DNA from: Bin18 sp965242795
Lineage (GTDB): Bacteria; Desulfobacterota; Binatia; Bin18
NCBI GenBank assembly: GCA_965242795.1
Contig: OZ251505.1
Coordinates: 3,596,001-3,660,000 of the forward strand
DNA: 64,000 nt
Reading direction: 5' to 3'
Positions 56,757 to 64,000 of this stretch are shown one piece after another. The translations under genes and the position numbers were made by a program. Below the pieces are notes generated by a model. It did no database searches and had not been told where the DNA came from. It worked only from the letters and a program-made list of their open reading frames with translations. The stretch's first letter is position 1. Every line of letters begins with the position of its first letter.

Positions 56757-57437
56757 ATGGACGCTCCCGTCGAAATCATCGAGTTCTCCGACTATCTGTG
56801 ACCGTGGTGCTTTCCGGCCGCGGAGCGGCTGCGCACCATCAAACGCCGATTCGGCGACCGGGTGTCCATCGCGTGGCGCCCGTTCGCCCTGCGCCCGCAG
56901 TACGACCCCACGCCGTTCCGCTTTCGGGGCAGCTACGTCGAAAATGCGTGGCGCAACGCGTCGGCCCTGGCCGAGCCGGACGGGCTGACGTACCGGATGT
57001 GGCCGGACGACGCCGAATATCCGCGCTGGAGTCTGCCCGGCCTGGAAGCCGGTGCCGCGGCGCAGAAACAAGCCGCGGAATTGGGCGAGGACGTCTTCCT
57101 GCGCTTTCACACCGGCCTGTACCGGGCATTCTTCATCGACAACCGGAGTCCGTTGGAGAAAGACACGGCGCTGGCGGTCGCCCGGCAGGTGGGTCTGGAT
57201 ACCGATACCTTCTTACGCGACCTCGAAGACGAGGCGTTCCGGGCGTCGGTACGCGCCCAATGCCAGAACGCCGTGGATGCGTTCTTCGTCAGCGCGGTCC
57301 CGACCGTGTTGATCGGCGTCTCCTCGTCGGGGGAACCCGCCCCGGGTGCGGCGCGGCACATCGGCCTCGTGCCGGCAGAAGACTACGTGCGCGACCTGGA
57401 GAAAATCCTCGACACGCGCGCCGCCGCCCCTGCCTAG
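56757..57437 (+). CDS. DsbA/FrnE-like thiol oxidoreductase with in-frame UGA (probable selenoprotein)
   Basis: 226 residues if TGA at 56799-56801 is read as selenocysteine. From ATG 56757 (GGAGG upstream) the frame reads MDAPVEIIEFSDYL-U-PWCFPAAERL. In DsbA/FrnE proteins this place is the first cysteine of CPWC, so the motif becomes UPWC. The frame is otherwise open to 57437, with WRPFALRPQYD, a helical insertion domain and VSAVPTVLIGV (the cis-Pro loop) intact. A hairpin suited to a bacterial SECIS follows the TGA. Termination after 14 codons is the alternative, but the preserved downstream protein argues against decay. It would be a thiol/selenol disulfide oxidoreductase; there is no signal peptide, so it acts in the cytoplasm. 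Confidence 0.82.
56805..56838 (+). promoter_or_regulatory. Candidate bacterial SECIS hairpin
   Basis: TGGTGC (56805-56810) pairs with GCACCA (56833-56838), and GGCCGC (56816-56821) with GCGGCT (56825-56830). The apical loop is GGA, giving G at the first loop positions. The loop starts 20 bases after the TGA, inside the 16-37 base window expected for SelB-read SECIS elements. It overlaps coding sequence, as bacterial SECIS elements do. Confidence 0.65.
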
Positions 57438-57450
57438 ACCGGAGGAGCCG

Positions 57451-57717
57451 ATGTCGGAACCGCCCCACGCCACGGACGAACGCACCTTCACGCTGCGCTT
57501 CTCGCTGAGCGCCGAGATCGCGCCCGCGGCCTGGGACGACGAAGACTTCGAGGGCGACGAGTGGCTCGGCGAGTGGGAGGCCGCCGTCAAGCCCGGCCTG
57601 ATTCGCGAGGTCTTCGCGTATCTGCGGAAGTTCGAGGGCTGGACGTGTCGCGTCCGCAACCGCGGGGTGTCGGCAACGGACGAAATCGAGATCGTGATGA
57701 CGAAGACGGTCGGGTGA
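57451..57717 (+). CDS. Small acidic protein of unknown function
   Basis: 88 residues, not recognised. It is strongly acidic in the middle (WDDEDFEGDEWLGEWE) and predicted mixed alpha/beta (FAYLRKFEGWTCRVRNRG). ATG 57451 has GGAGGAGCC upstream and starts 13 bases after the UGA-containing gene, so the two are probably one operon. It could be a partner of that oxidoreductase; this is only inferred from position. It has one Cys. Confidence 0.65.
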   Translation: MSEPPHATDERTFTLRFSLSAEIAPAAWDDEDFEGDEWLGEWEAAVKPGLIREVFAYLRKFEGWTCRVRNRGVSATDEIEIVMTKTVG

Positions 57718-57734
57718 AGCGTCCCCGGTCGCGT

Positions 57735-58277
57735 TCAGCGACTCGCTTGGCGTTCTCTCAATACCTCCCGGAGACTTTCAACGGCCGCGTTCAAGGCTTG
57801 CGACTGCTCGTCCAGTTTACGGTTCGTCTGCTCCAGTTTGGCGTCTGCCTGATTCAGCTTCCGGTCATTCTGTTCCAGTTTGGCGTCGACCTGATCCAGT
57901 TTCCGGTCATTCTGTTCCAGTCTGGCGTCGATCTGGTCCAGCTTCCGGTTCGTCTGCTCCAACTTGGCGTTGGCCTGGTCCAGTTTCCGGTCGTTCTGTT
58001 CCAGTTTGGCGTCGATCTGATCCAGCTTCCGGTTCGTCTGTTCCAGCTTGACATCGCCCTGGTCCAGCCGCCGATCGACTTGATCCAACCGACGATCCAC
58101 CAAGTCGAGCTGCCGGTTCCGGGCGTCACCGCCCTTGACCATCAGTCGAATGCCGTACCCGATCAGCCCGATCTGCGCCACGCCCAATACCGTCTGCACG
58201 ATGAGGGCTCTTGTTTGCAGCGCCAGTCCTTGGGCCTGATTCGCCAAGCTCTGCATCTCGAACGGCGTTATTTCCAT
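57735..58277 (-). CDS. Membrane-anchored coiled-coil protein with 14-residue repeats
   Basis: 180 residues; no known family assigned. A hydrophobic segment at about 24-47 (RALIVQTVLGVAQIGLIGYG) is followed by about eight imperfect 14-residue (42-bp) units of the type KLDQIDAKLEQNDR. These form two heptads each with Leu at a/d positions, an almost ideal coiled coil. Repeat copies differ by few bases, so they expand by slippage or recombination. Topology and role are unknown. It starts a leftward group of coiled-coil genes that continues to 62.6 kb. Confidence 0.75.
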   Translation of the reverse strand: MEITPFEMQSLANQAQGLALQTRALIVQTVLGVAQIGLIGYGIRLMVKGGDARNRQLDLVDRRLDQVDRRLDQGDVKLEQTNRKLDQIDAKLEQNDRKLDQANAKLEQTNRKLDQIDARLEQNDRKLDQVDAKLEQNDRKLNQADAKLEQTNRKLDEQSQALNAAVESLREVLRERQASR

Positions 58278-58349
58278 CGCGTGTTCTCCATCGGAAGGAG
58301 CCGTCCCGTTCGCCCGTGACGAGCAGCGGGGGAACGGGGCGCCTCTGCT

Positions 58350-60038
58350 TCAGACCTGGGTCGAGCCCAGCAAGTTGCCGCCCAGCGACGGGTGGCCGAC
58401 GCTCTTGTCGCCGAACACGTTGATGAGCGACGTCTTGCCGGAGGACAACGCGCGTTCCAGCGCCGGCAGAATGTCGTCCGGCTGCTCGACGTGCTCGGTA
58501 TAGACGCCCATCGGCTCGAACACCTTGTCGTAGCGGATGTCCTTGACCATATCGAACGGGTCGGTCCGGCCCTTCAGAATCGGCATGGACTCGAACGTCG
58601 GCCCCCACGAACTGTTGTTCCACAGCAGGGTGACGATCGGGATGTCGTACTTGGCCGCGGTCTCCATGTCCCAGCCGCCGATCCCCAAACCGCCGTCGCC
58701 GCTGACCACGACGACCTGTTTGCCCGGCCGGCCGAGTTGCACGCCGATGCCCATGCCCACGCCGTGGCCGACCGGCGCCAGCGGGCCGGCGTCCACGATC
58801 TGCCCCATGCGGTGCGCGGTGAACCACTGGCTCGTGTAGCCGCTCAGCGTGAAGCTGTCGATGATGAGCGTGGCGTCCGCATCGATCACCGACGTCAGGT
58901 CCTTGGCGAGCCGGTCGGGATGAATCGGGTCGGCGGCGTGATGCTTGGCCTCGCGGTCCGCGATCAGTTGGTGGTAATTGTCGCGCACCTCGCCCATCTT
59001 GGCCAGCCACGGGCTTTCACGCTTGCCGCTGAAGTCGAGCCGCATTTCCTTGATTTTGTCGATCATCTGGCGCAGCACGAGCTTCGGGTCGCCGACGATG
59101 CCGACCTCCGCGGGCACGTGCCAGCCGACGCGCTGCGGCGTCGCATCGACCTGAATGTAGGTCGCCTTGTCGCTCCAGGTCGGGGCTTGGCCGAACTTTT
59201 CGCCGCTCCAGAACTTGAAGCCGATCGCCAGCACCACGTCGGCCTCACCGGTGAACGGCTTCTTCCAGGCGCCGCGCACCGCCAGCGGATGGTCTTCGTC
59301 CACCGCGCCCTGTCCGGCGCGGCGGCAGTACACCGGCGTGCTGGTCAGTTCGGCGAACTCCTCGAGTTCCCGTTCGGCGCCCGACCAGAAGATGCCGTCG
59401 CCGCCGGCGATGATCGGTTTCTGGGCCTGCAGGATCAGTTCCACGGCGCGTTCGATCTGCGTGGGATCGCCCTGGAAGCGCAGTTCGTCCGGGCCGTACA
59501 CGCGCGCGCCCTTGCGCTGCTTGGCCTCGTCGTCCGCGTGGTACAGGATGTTGGTCGGAATCTCCAACAGCGACACGCCCTGCGGCGCGGAGGTCGCTTC
59601 GCGGAACGCCTGGCGCAGGTCGATCTCGATCGTCGTCCAGTCGAGCACGCGCTTGGCGAACTTGGAGAACGAGCTCACTACGTCGGAGCCGTACGCCTCC
59701 TGGAACGAGCCGATGAAGTCTTCGGTCGTCGGGTGCTGGCCGGCCAAGCACACCACCGCGCTGTTGGTCAGGCCGGCGCCGCACAGGCCGGTGACCGCGT
59801 TGGTGAGGCCGCAGCCGGCGGTCACGCAGCACAGCCCCGGCTTGCCGGTCACCCGCGCATAGCCGTCCGCGGCATAGGCCGTGGCCTGTTCGTGGCGCAT
59901 GTGGATGAGCTTGACGCCGTTGTCGCGCAGGTTGGCGAGGATGGGAAACGTATGTCCGCCGTTGACCGCGAACATGTATTCCACGTTCTGTTCCTTGAGA
60001 ATGCGTCCGATCAGGGTGCCGCCATCGACCGTTGCCAT
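58350..60038 (-). CDS. Thiamine-diphosphate-dependent enzyme (acetolactate synthase/2-hydroxyacyl-CoA lyase type)
   Basis: 562 residues. MRHEQATAYAADGYARVTGKPG contains the catalytic Glu of the Pyr domain, and the central FAD-type domain has PIIAGGDGIFWSGAE. The PP domain has VVVVSGDGGLGIGGWDMETAAKYDIPIVTLLWNNSSWG, the GDG-x26-N thiamine site. The form resembles oxalyl-CoA decarboxylase/2-hydroxyacyl-CoA lyase and other IlvB-like enzymes, so the reaction cannot be named. AAGGAGGAAG precedes ATG 60038. Neighbours give no pathway. Confidence 0.88.
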   Translation of the reverse strand: MATVDGGTLIGRILKEQNVEYMFAVNGGHTFPILANLRDNGVKLIHMRHEQATAYAADGYARVTGKPGLCCVTAGCGLTNAVTGLCGAGLTNSAVVCLAGQHPTTEDFIGSFQEAYGSDVVSSFSKFAKRVLDWTTIEIDLRQAFREATSAPQGVSLLEIPTNILYHADDEAKQRKGARVYGPDELRFQGDPTQIERAVELILQAQKPIIAGGDGIFWSGAERELEEFAELTSTPVYCRRAGQGAVDEDHPLAVRGAWKKPFTGEADVVLAIGFKFWSGEKFGQAPTWSDKATYIQVDATPQRVGWHVPAEVGIVGDPKLVLRQMIDKIKEMRLDFSGKRESPWLAKMGEVRDNYHQLIADREAKHHAADPIHPDRLAKDLTSVIDADATLIIDSFTLSGYTSQWFTAHRMGQIVDAGPLAPVGHGVGMGIGVQLGRPGKQVVVVSGDGGLGIGGWDMETAAKYDIPIVTLLWNNSSWGPTFESMPILKGRTDPFDMVKDIRYDKVFEPMGVYTEHVEQPDDILPALERALSSGKTSLINVFGDKSVGHPSLGGNLLGSTQV

Positions 60039-60240
60039 GTGTCTTCCTCCTTCGTTCTGCGTGTCGGTATCGGGATTTACGGACGGACTCGCCCGCTGCG
60101 AAGCGGGGCGCATCTTCCCACATTTGCCGCCGGGAAAGAAGGGTCGGGGGCGGCGAAGGAGTGGCTTTCGAAAGGCTCACCCACCAAGCTCAGGACACCG
60201 TAGGGCTCGGAGACCCCCACGGGCGCGCGGTCCCCGCTTC
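60039..60240. other. Intergenic gap
   Basis: Contains a fragment of the dispersed repeats (CCACCAAGCTCAGGACACCG) at about 60181-60200. No gene or clear promoter. Confidence 0.4.
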
Positions 60241-60684
60241 CTACAACGTGGGGCGACGTTTCAGGATGGCGGCGAACTCGGCATTGACCTCGCCGAAGTC
60301 GCGGAGGGTGTCGCGCGTGGCGTCCATCTGCAGCCGGATGTCTCTGAGGCTTTCGGCATCGCGCTCGGCCAAGTGGACCGAGGCTTTTCGATCTCTGACG
60401 ACCAGGGTCAGCAGGGCCGCGATGATGACGCCGAAGAACCCCATGACCCCGATGAAGATCCACAACAGATCGCTTATCCGGGTACTTAGCTGCTCGAAGC
60501 GACTGTCCATGTCCGCCTGAAATGCGTCCAGGCGAGTTTCCAGGCTGTCCAAACGAGCCTCGATTCGCGTCAAACGTTCGACGATCTCCCGGTCGGATAT
60601 GGTGGGCGCGGCCTCCACTGCCCACAGTGAGTCGGGAAGGGCGGCGAAAATCGCCACCGCCCATGCGACGAAACGGATCTTCAT
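60241..60684 (-). CDS. Exported protein with coiled coil and C-terminal membrane segment (paralogue 1)
   Basis: 147 residues, unknown family. A signal peptide (FVAWAVAIFAALPDSLWAVEA) is followed by ISDREIVERLTRIEARLDSLETRLDAF, a coiled coil. A membrane helix LLWIFIGVMGFFGVIIAALLTLVV comes next and then a charged tail with DRKASVHLAERDAESLRDIR. It is very similar to the gene at 60811-61308, including the upstream leader, so the pair arose by recent tandem duplication. Confidence 0.72.
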   Translation of the reverse strand: MKIRFVAWAVAIFAALPDSLWAVEAAPTISDREIVERLTRIEARLDSLETRLDAFQADMDSRFEQLSTRISDLLWIFIGVMGFFGVIIAALLTLVVRDRKASVHLAERDAESLRDIRLQMDATRDTLRDFGEVNAEFAAILKRRPTL

Positions 60685-60810
60685 GGCGCAATACAACGTC
60701 ACGAATATCCGAAAGTCAATGCGAAGAGGGTGCCTTTCAGGTTGAAATTTTCGGGCCGATCGACTGCCGCGGTCCGAATCCGCTCTCACCCCGACCCCAA
60801 ACCCGGCTTC

Positions 60811-61308
60811 CTACAACGTGGGGCGACGTTTCAGGATGGCGGCGAAATCTGGATTGATCTCGCCGAAGTCGCGGAGCATTTCGTGCGTGGCGTCCATCCG
60901 CTGCCGGATATCCTTGAGACTTTCGGCATCGCGCTCGGCCAAGTGGACCGGGGCTTTTCGGTCTCTGACGACCAGGGTCAGAAGGGCCGCGATGATGACG
61001 CCGAAGAACCCCATGACCCCGATGAAGATCCAGAGAAAGTCGCTCAGCCGCGTATGGATCTGTTGGCTCTGGCGAGCGATGTCGGCACGGAGGGAGTTCA
61101 GTCCTTCGTCCAGGCGTGTTTCGAGGGTTCCTATGCGAGTTTCCAGACCATCCAGGCGAGTATCTATGCCGTCCAGACGAGTCTCGATCCGCGCCAGGCG
61201 TTCGACGATCTCCCGGTCGGAGATGGTGGGCGCGGCCTCGACCGCCCAGAGCGAACCGGGAAGAGCGGCGAAAATCGCCACTGCCCATGCGACGAGACGA
61301 ACCCTCAT
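60811..61308 (-). CDS. Exported protein with coiled coil and C-terminal membrane segment (paralogue 2)
   Basis: 165 residues; the same signal peptide, membrane helix and tail as paralogue 1, but the coiled coil is longer by about 18 residues, with units RLDGIDTRLDGLETRIGTLETRLDE of seven residues. The 3' non-coding context (AAACCCGGCTTCCTACAACG) also recurs after paralogue 1. Length variation in the coiled coil is the main difference. Function unknown. Confidence 0.72.
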   Translation of the reverse strand: MRVRLVAWAVAIFAALPGSLWAVEAAPTISDREIVERLARIETRLDGIDTRLDGLETRIGTLETRLDEGLNSLRADIARQSQQIHTRLSDFLWIFIGVMGFFGVIIAALLTLVVRDRKAPVHLAERDAESLKDIRQRMDATHEMLRDFGEINPDFAAILKRRPTL

Positions 61309-61425
61309 GGCGCAATACAACGTCACGAATATCCGAAAGTCAAGCTGAAAAGGCCCTCTCGTTGAGAGGTTCGGATTGCGTCCTCCCCTCTATCCTTCAT
61401 ACGCCATCCGACGGTTATCCGTATC

Positions 61426-61749
61426 TCAGCTTTCCAGGTCGGCGGAACTTATCGAACTGGCTTCTTCGAACCCGAATCTGTGAACCATCATGCGCTCTGC
61501 CAGGCGGAGGCGCTGGCGTACGACCACCGCAGCCTGATTTTCTGGCATTCCTGCCGCCACCAGCTTTTCGACGTCGGCGTGCACTTCCTCCCGCAGCTTG
61601 TCGATGTCGGCCCGGGTGGTCGGGGGCCGGCTGACCAACCGGGCCTTCAAACGCACGCACGCCTCGGCCTGACGCTCCGGCATGCCTACGGCCACTAACT
61701 CCCGAATATCCGCATGGGTATCGATGACCATTGCCCTGCTCTCTGCCAT
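61426..61749 (-). CDS. DUF1640-like small protein with an internal duplication
   Basis: 107 residues. DTHADIRELVAVGMPERQAEACVR and HADVEKLVAAGMPENQAAVVVRQ are two copies of the helix-loop (L-V-x-x-G-M-P-E-x-Q-A) seen at the head of DUF1640/CCDC90-like proteins. The N-terminal copy matches that of the next gene (61815-62603). There is no membrane segment. AGGAGGG lies about 10 bases before ATG 61749. Function unknown. Confidence 0.65.
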   Translation of the reverse strand: MAESRAMVIDTHADIRELVAVGMPERQAEACVRLKARLVSRPPTTRADIDKLREEVHADVEKLVAAGMPENQAAVVVRQRLRLAERMMVHRFGFEEASSISSADLES

Positions 61750-61814
61750 AGTCTCAGGCCCTCCTGTTTTTCCGATTCCCTTTGTTCGGGCAGGACGTCC
61801 GGCGGCTCGGATCA

Positions 61815-62603
61815 CTACTGAGACAGGAGCCTGACCGCGGCGAGCATGATACCGGCCAAGCTGACGACCGCGGCTATGTAGCTGCCTGCAACCCATTTGA
61901 TGGTGTCCGATTTCGCCTTTTCGATATCGGCTTGGGTCCCCAGACGGATTTTATCGATGTCGGCCTTGGTTTCTTGGCGGAGGGTTTCGATAGCGGCGGT
62001 CGTCTCCAGACGGACTTTATCGACGTCGGCATGAAGGGCGGCGATGTCGGCCTTGGTTTCTTGGCGGAGGGTTTCGATGCCGGCGGTCGTCTCCAACCGC
62101 AATTTCTCGATGTCGGCGTGAAGGGCGGTGATGTCGGCCTTGGTTTCTTGGCGGAGGGTTTCGATGCCGGCGGTCGTCTCCAACCGCAATTTCTCGACGT
62201 CGGCGCGAAGGGTGGCGATGTCGGCCTTGGTTTCCTGGCGGAGGGTTTCGATGCCGGCGGTCGTCTCCAGTCGCAATTTCTCGATGTCGGCGTGAAGGGC
62301 GGCAATGTCAGCCTTGGTTTCTTGGCGAAGGGTTTCGATGCCAGCCCTGGTTTCTTGCTGAAAGGTGTTGAGGTGGACTTTCGTCTCTTGTTGGGATTTT
62401 TCGATATGAGCCTTGGTCTCCAGACGGAATTTATCGAGGCTGGCGTGAATGACGGCTATGTCGGCTTTGGTAGCCGAATTTATGGCGATCGCTCGAGTGT
62501 ATTGGCGGACCAATATCTCGGCCTGGGTCTCCGGCACTCCCACGGTCACCAGTTCTCGGACGTTGCTGTGGGTATCCAGGAACAGATCCGTAGTCTCTTC
62601 CAT
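61815..62603 (-). CDS. DUF1640-like coiled-coil protein with 29-residue repeats
   Basis: 262 residues. The N-terminal motif DTHSNVRELVTVGVPETQAEILVRQ is followed by a long coiled coil of 29-residue units (KADIAALHADIEKLRLETTA, then GIETLRQET) in about four near-identical copies, and a C-terminal membrane helix (GSYIAAVVSLAGIMLAAVRLL). It has the order head-coil-tail anchor of DUF1640 proteins. Copy number of the unit is probably variable between strains. ATG 62603 is chosen; the frame continues upstream without other support. Confidence 0.75.
   Translation of the reverse strand: MEETTDLFLDTHSNVRELVTVGVPETQAEILVRQYTRAIAINSATKADIAVIHASLDKFRLETKAHIEKSQQETKVHLNTFQQETRAGIETLRQETKADIAALHADIEKLRLETTAGIETLRQETKADIATLRADVEKLRLETTAGIETLRQETKADITALHADIEKLRLETTAGIETLRQETKADIAALHADVDKVRLETTAAIETLRQETKADIDKIRLGTQADIEKAKSDTIKWVAGSYIAAVVSLAGIMLAAVRLLSQ
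61962..62309. repeat. Four 87-bp tandem repeats within the coiled-coil gene
   Basis: Units starting GGCCTTGGTTTCTTGGCGGA at 61962, 62049, 62136 and 62223, with a partial unit from 62310. Each unit codes for 29 residues on the minus strand, so changes in copy number keep the frame. Confidence 0.88.
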
Positions 62604-62754
62604 GAGCGCGACTCTACCGCTTTTCGTCCACTGTGGGAATGCGCAACCGACCGGCAGCATGGAAACGGAAACGGGCGGCCTCTGGCGAGACCGCCCGTCG
62701 GGGCAGATCGGGTTGGGGGAGAGGCGAAAGATCTTTCGCCCCTCCGAGGGAGGA

Positions 62755-64000
62755 TTACAGCAGGTAGTACTGCAACCGGAACCACACCGTGTCGCGGTCC
62801 GCGTAGTAGTTGAGTAGCGACCCGACGTCGTTGGTGCTGCCCGGATAGATGGCCGCCCCCACGAACAGGTCCAGGTTGCGGATCAGCCAGTCGTGCCAGT
62901 ACGTCTGCGCCAGGATGACCGGCTGCTTGTCGTTCACCGAATAGCCCACCGCGAACAGCGGCTCCAGCTTCCCGCGGAAATAGAAGCCGGACGTGCCGAA
63001 GGTGTACAACTGCTCCCAGCGCTGCATCCGGTCGCGTGGCGCGTTGGTCACCACGTTGATGCCCGACGGCCGGTTGTTGTTCTGGTACGTCGTCAGCGCC
63101 TGGAAGGTGTAGAACGTGGCCTGATCGCCGATGCCGCCCGGCAACCGCTTCGTCCACGCCATGCCCGGCAGACTGCCCAGCGACTGGATCAGGTCGAAGC
63201 CGATCATGCTGCGCCAGACGGACGTGCCCGTCTTGATCCGGGCGCCGTTGATCTTCGGACCCGGACACACGTTGACGCCCGGGGCACAGGGGTTGCCTTC
63301 CGCGTCGTGGTGCGGCCCGGTAATCAGATCGTTCACCGCTTCCTCGCGGGTCATCCCGTTGTCCGCGGCATATTGATCCACCGCCTGCGCGGTCGTCATG
63401 CCGTCGCCATCCGGGTCACGCATCCCGAACTCGCCGTCCAGCGAAGCCAGGTAATTCTTGCGCGCGGCGTCCAACTTGGCGTCGAAGTGCACCTGATCGC
63501 GTCCGCCGTAGTTCGCGCCGCCGAAGTTGCGCGGCTCGTTGGTGGACCAGCTCTGCTCGACCCGGAACACCGCGCCGGTGTAGTCGAAGTCGTTGTAGGT
63601 CAGCGTGAACCCGAACACGTTCGTCCACGGGTAGAAGTGGCCGACCTCGAAACACGCCGTCGAGGTCCGGTCGTTCTCGGTGTTGCCGTCCTGGCTGTAG
63701 CCGTACATGTCCACGCCGCTGAAGAACGTGGCCCGGTTCTCTTTGAAGCAACGGTCCAGCGAACGCCGGAACGCGTTGATGTGCTCGGCGTCGCCAGCGG
63801 CCCATTTTTCCGAATCAAAGATGAAGGTTCCGCCAGGCGCGCCTGCCATGGTACCACTGAAGCTGCCCATTCGTCGTCCGTATGAGTCCAACCGGCCGAG
63901 GCCGTCGTCGTGGTCGCGTCCGAAGAAGGAGGGCAGGTCGAACAGCGCGGCGCCTTCGACAGCCGGTTTCCCATCACGTCCCCGAAGTCCACGTCCAGGT
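62755..64000 (-). CDS. DUF1302-family outer-membrane protein, N-terminal part outside window
   Basis: The stop is at 62755-62757, and the frame is open to the window edge (no start seen), giving at least 414 residues. DLPSFFGRDHDDGLGRLDSYG, VGHFYPWTNVFGFTLTYNDFDYTGAVFRVEQSW and the aromatic C-terminus WFRLQYYLL suit a beta-barrel of the DUF1302 family, found in outer membranes. Barrel strands alternate throughout. These proteins often accompany lipid-transport or DUF1329 genes; what precedes it is not visible here. The region 62604-62754 to its left is non-coding. Confidence 0.82.
   Translation of the reverse strand, partial: PGRGLRGRDGKPAVEGAALFDLPSFFGRDHDDGLGRLDSYGRRMGSFSGTMAGAPGGTFIFDSEKWAAGDAEHINAFRRSLDRCFKENRATFFSGVDMYGYSQDGNTENDRTSTACFEVGHFYPWTNVFGFTLTYNDFDYTGAVFRVEQSWSTNEPRNFGGANYGGRDQVHFDAKLDAARKNYLASLDGEFGMRDPDGDGMTTAQAVDQYAADNGMTREEAVNDLITGPHHDAEGNPCAPGVNVCPGPKINGARIKTGTSVWRSMIGFDLIQSLGSLPGMAWTKRLPGGIGDQATFYTFQALTTYQNNNRPSGINVVTNAPRDRMQRWEQLYTFGTSGFYFRGKLEPLFAVGYSVNDKQPVILAQTYWHDWLIRNLDLFVGAAIYPGSTNDVGSLLNYYADRDTVWFRLQYYLL

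Noticed and set aside
56757..57437. DsbA-like gene as a pseudogene with a nonsense mutation
   Set aside because: Only one stop occurs, exactly at the active-site Cys, with a SECIS-like hairpin and an intact remainder. The selenoprotein reading is preferred but not proven.

Overview
The window is a GC-rich chromosome segment from a Gram-negative bacterium with a lipopolysaccharide (LPS) outer membrane. It carries lpxB, lpxK, waaA, msbA, a Kdo-kinase-like gene, two family-9 (heptosyltransferase-type) glycosyltransferases, hldA and a DUF1302-type outer-membrane protein. The phylum cannot be fixed from the sequence. Pseudomonadota or one of the LPS-bearing uncultured phyla would fit. Almost every intergenic gap is filled with dispersed palindromic or miniature inverted-repeat elements, which points to a repeat-rich environmental genome.

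Layout. 1-129: end of a heptose-phosphate adenylyltransferase. 279-5.6 kb: a complete type II-C CRISPR-Cas locus. A leftward tracrRNA with its own promoter and terminator lies in front of cas9, followed by cas9-cas1-cas2 and a short array of four repeats that also appears to be read leftward. A broken PIN-domain gene abuts the array. 6.0-28.6 kb: rpmB, then a long leftward set for stringent response (spoT, gmk, yicC) and envelope LPS synthesis. This includes an unusual LPS kinase-glycosyltransferase fusion and an orphan glycosyltransferase tail.

28.6-34.1 kb is accessory DNA. It holds small secreted or membrane proteins and a secreted SUMF1/C-type-lectin-fold protein. The last codons of that protein show the substitution pattern of a diversity-generating retroelement (DGR) variable region, but no reverse transcriptase or template repeat is in the window. 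34.1-42.8 kb: lexA, hemW, a dual-specificity phosphatase, a short citrate synthase, and a small cluster for acyl-CoA or fatty-acid metabolism. 42.9-44.1 kb: a roughly 380-bp repeat in three copies. 44.2-50.8 kb: a leftward housekeeping cluster (surE, cysteine desulfurase, mnmA, mtaB, rnc, pyrD) behind tRNA-Pro(GGG). 51.1-57.7 kb: assorted metabolic genes, including a DsbA/FrnE-like gene whose first active-site cysteine codon is an in-frame TGA followed by a SECIS-like hairpin, so it is a probable selenoprotein. 57.7-64 kb: a leftward set of coiled-coil/DUF1640-like repeat proteins, a thiamine-diphosphate enzyme, a duplicated membrane-protein pair and a DUF1302 protein cut by the window edge.

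The three most notable systems are the CRISPR locus with a self-consistent leftward RNA architecture, the DGR target gene separated from its retroelement, and the UGA-containing DsbA-like gene. A family of miniature inverted-repeat elements with about 23-bp terminal repeats links many of the intergenic regions.
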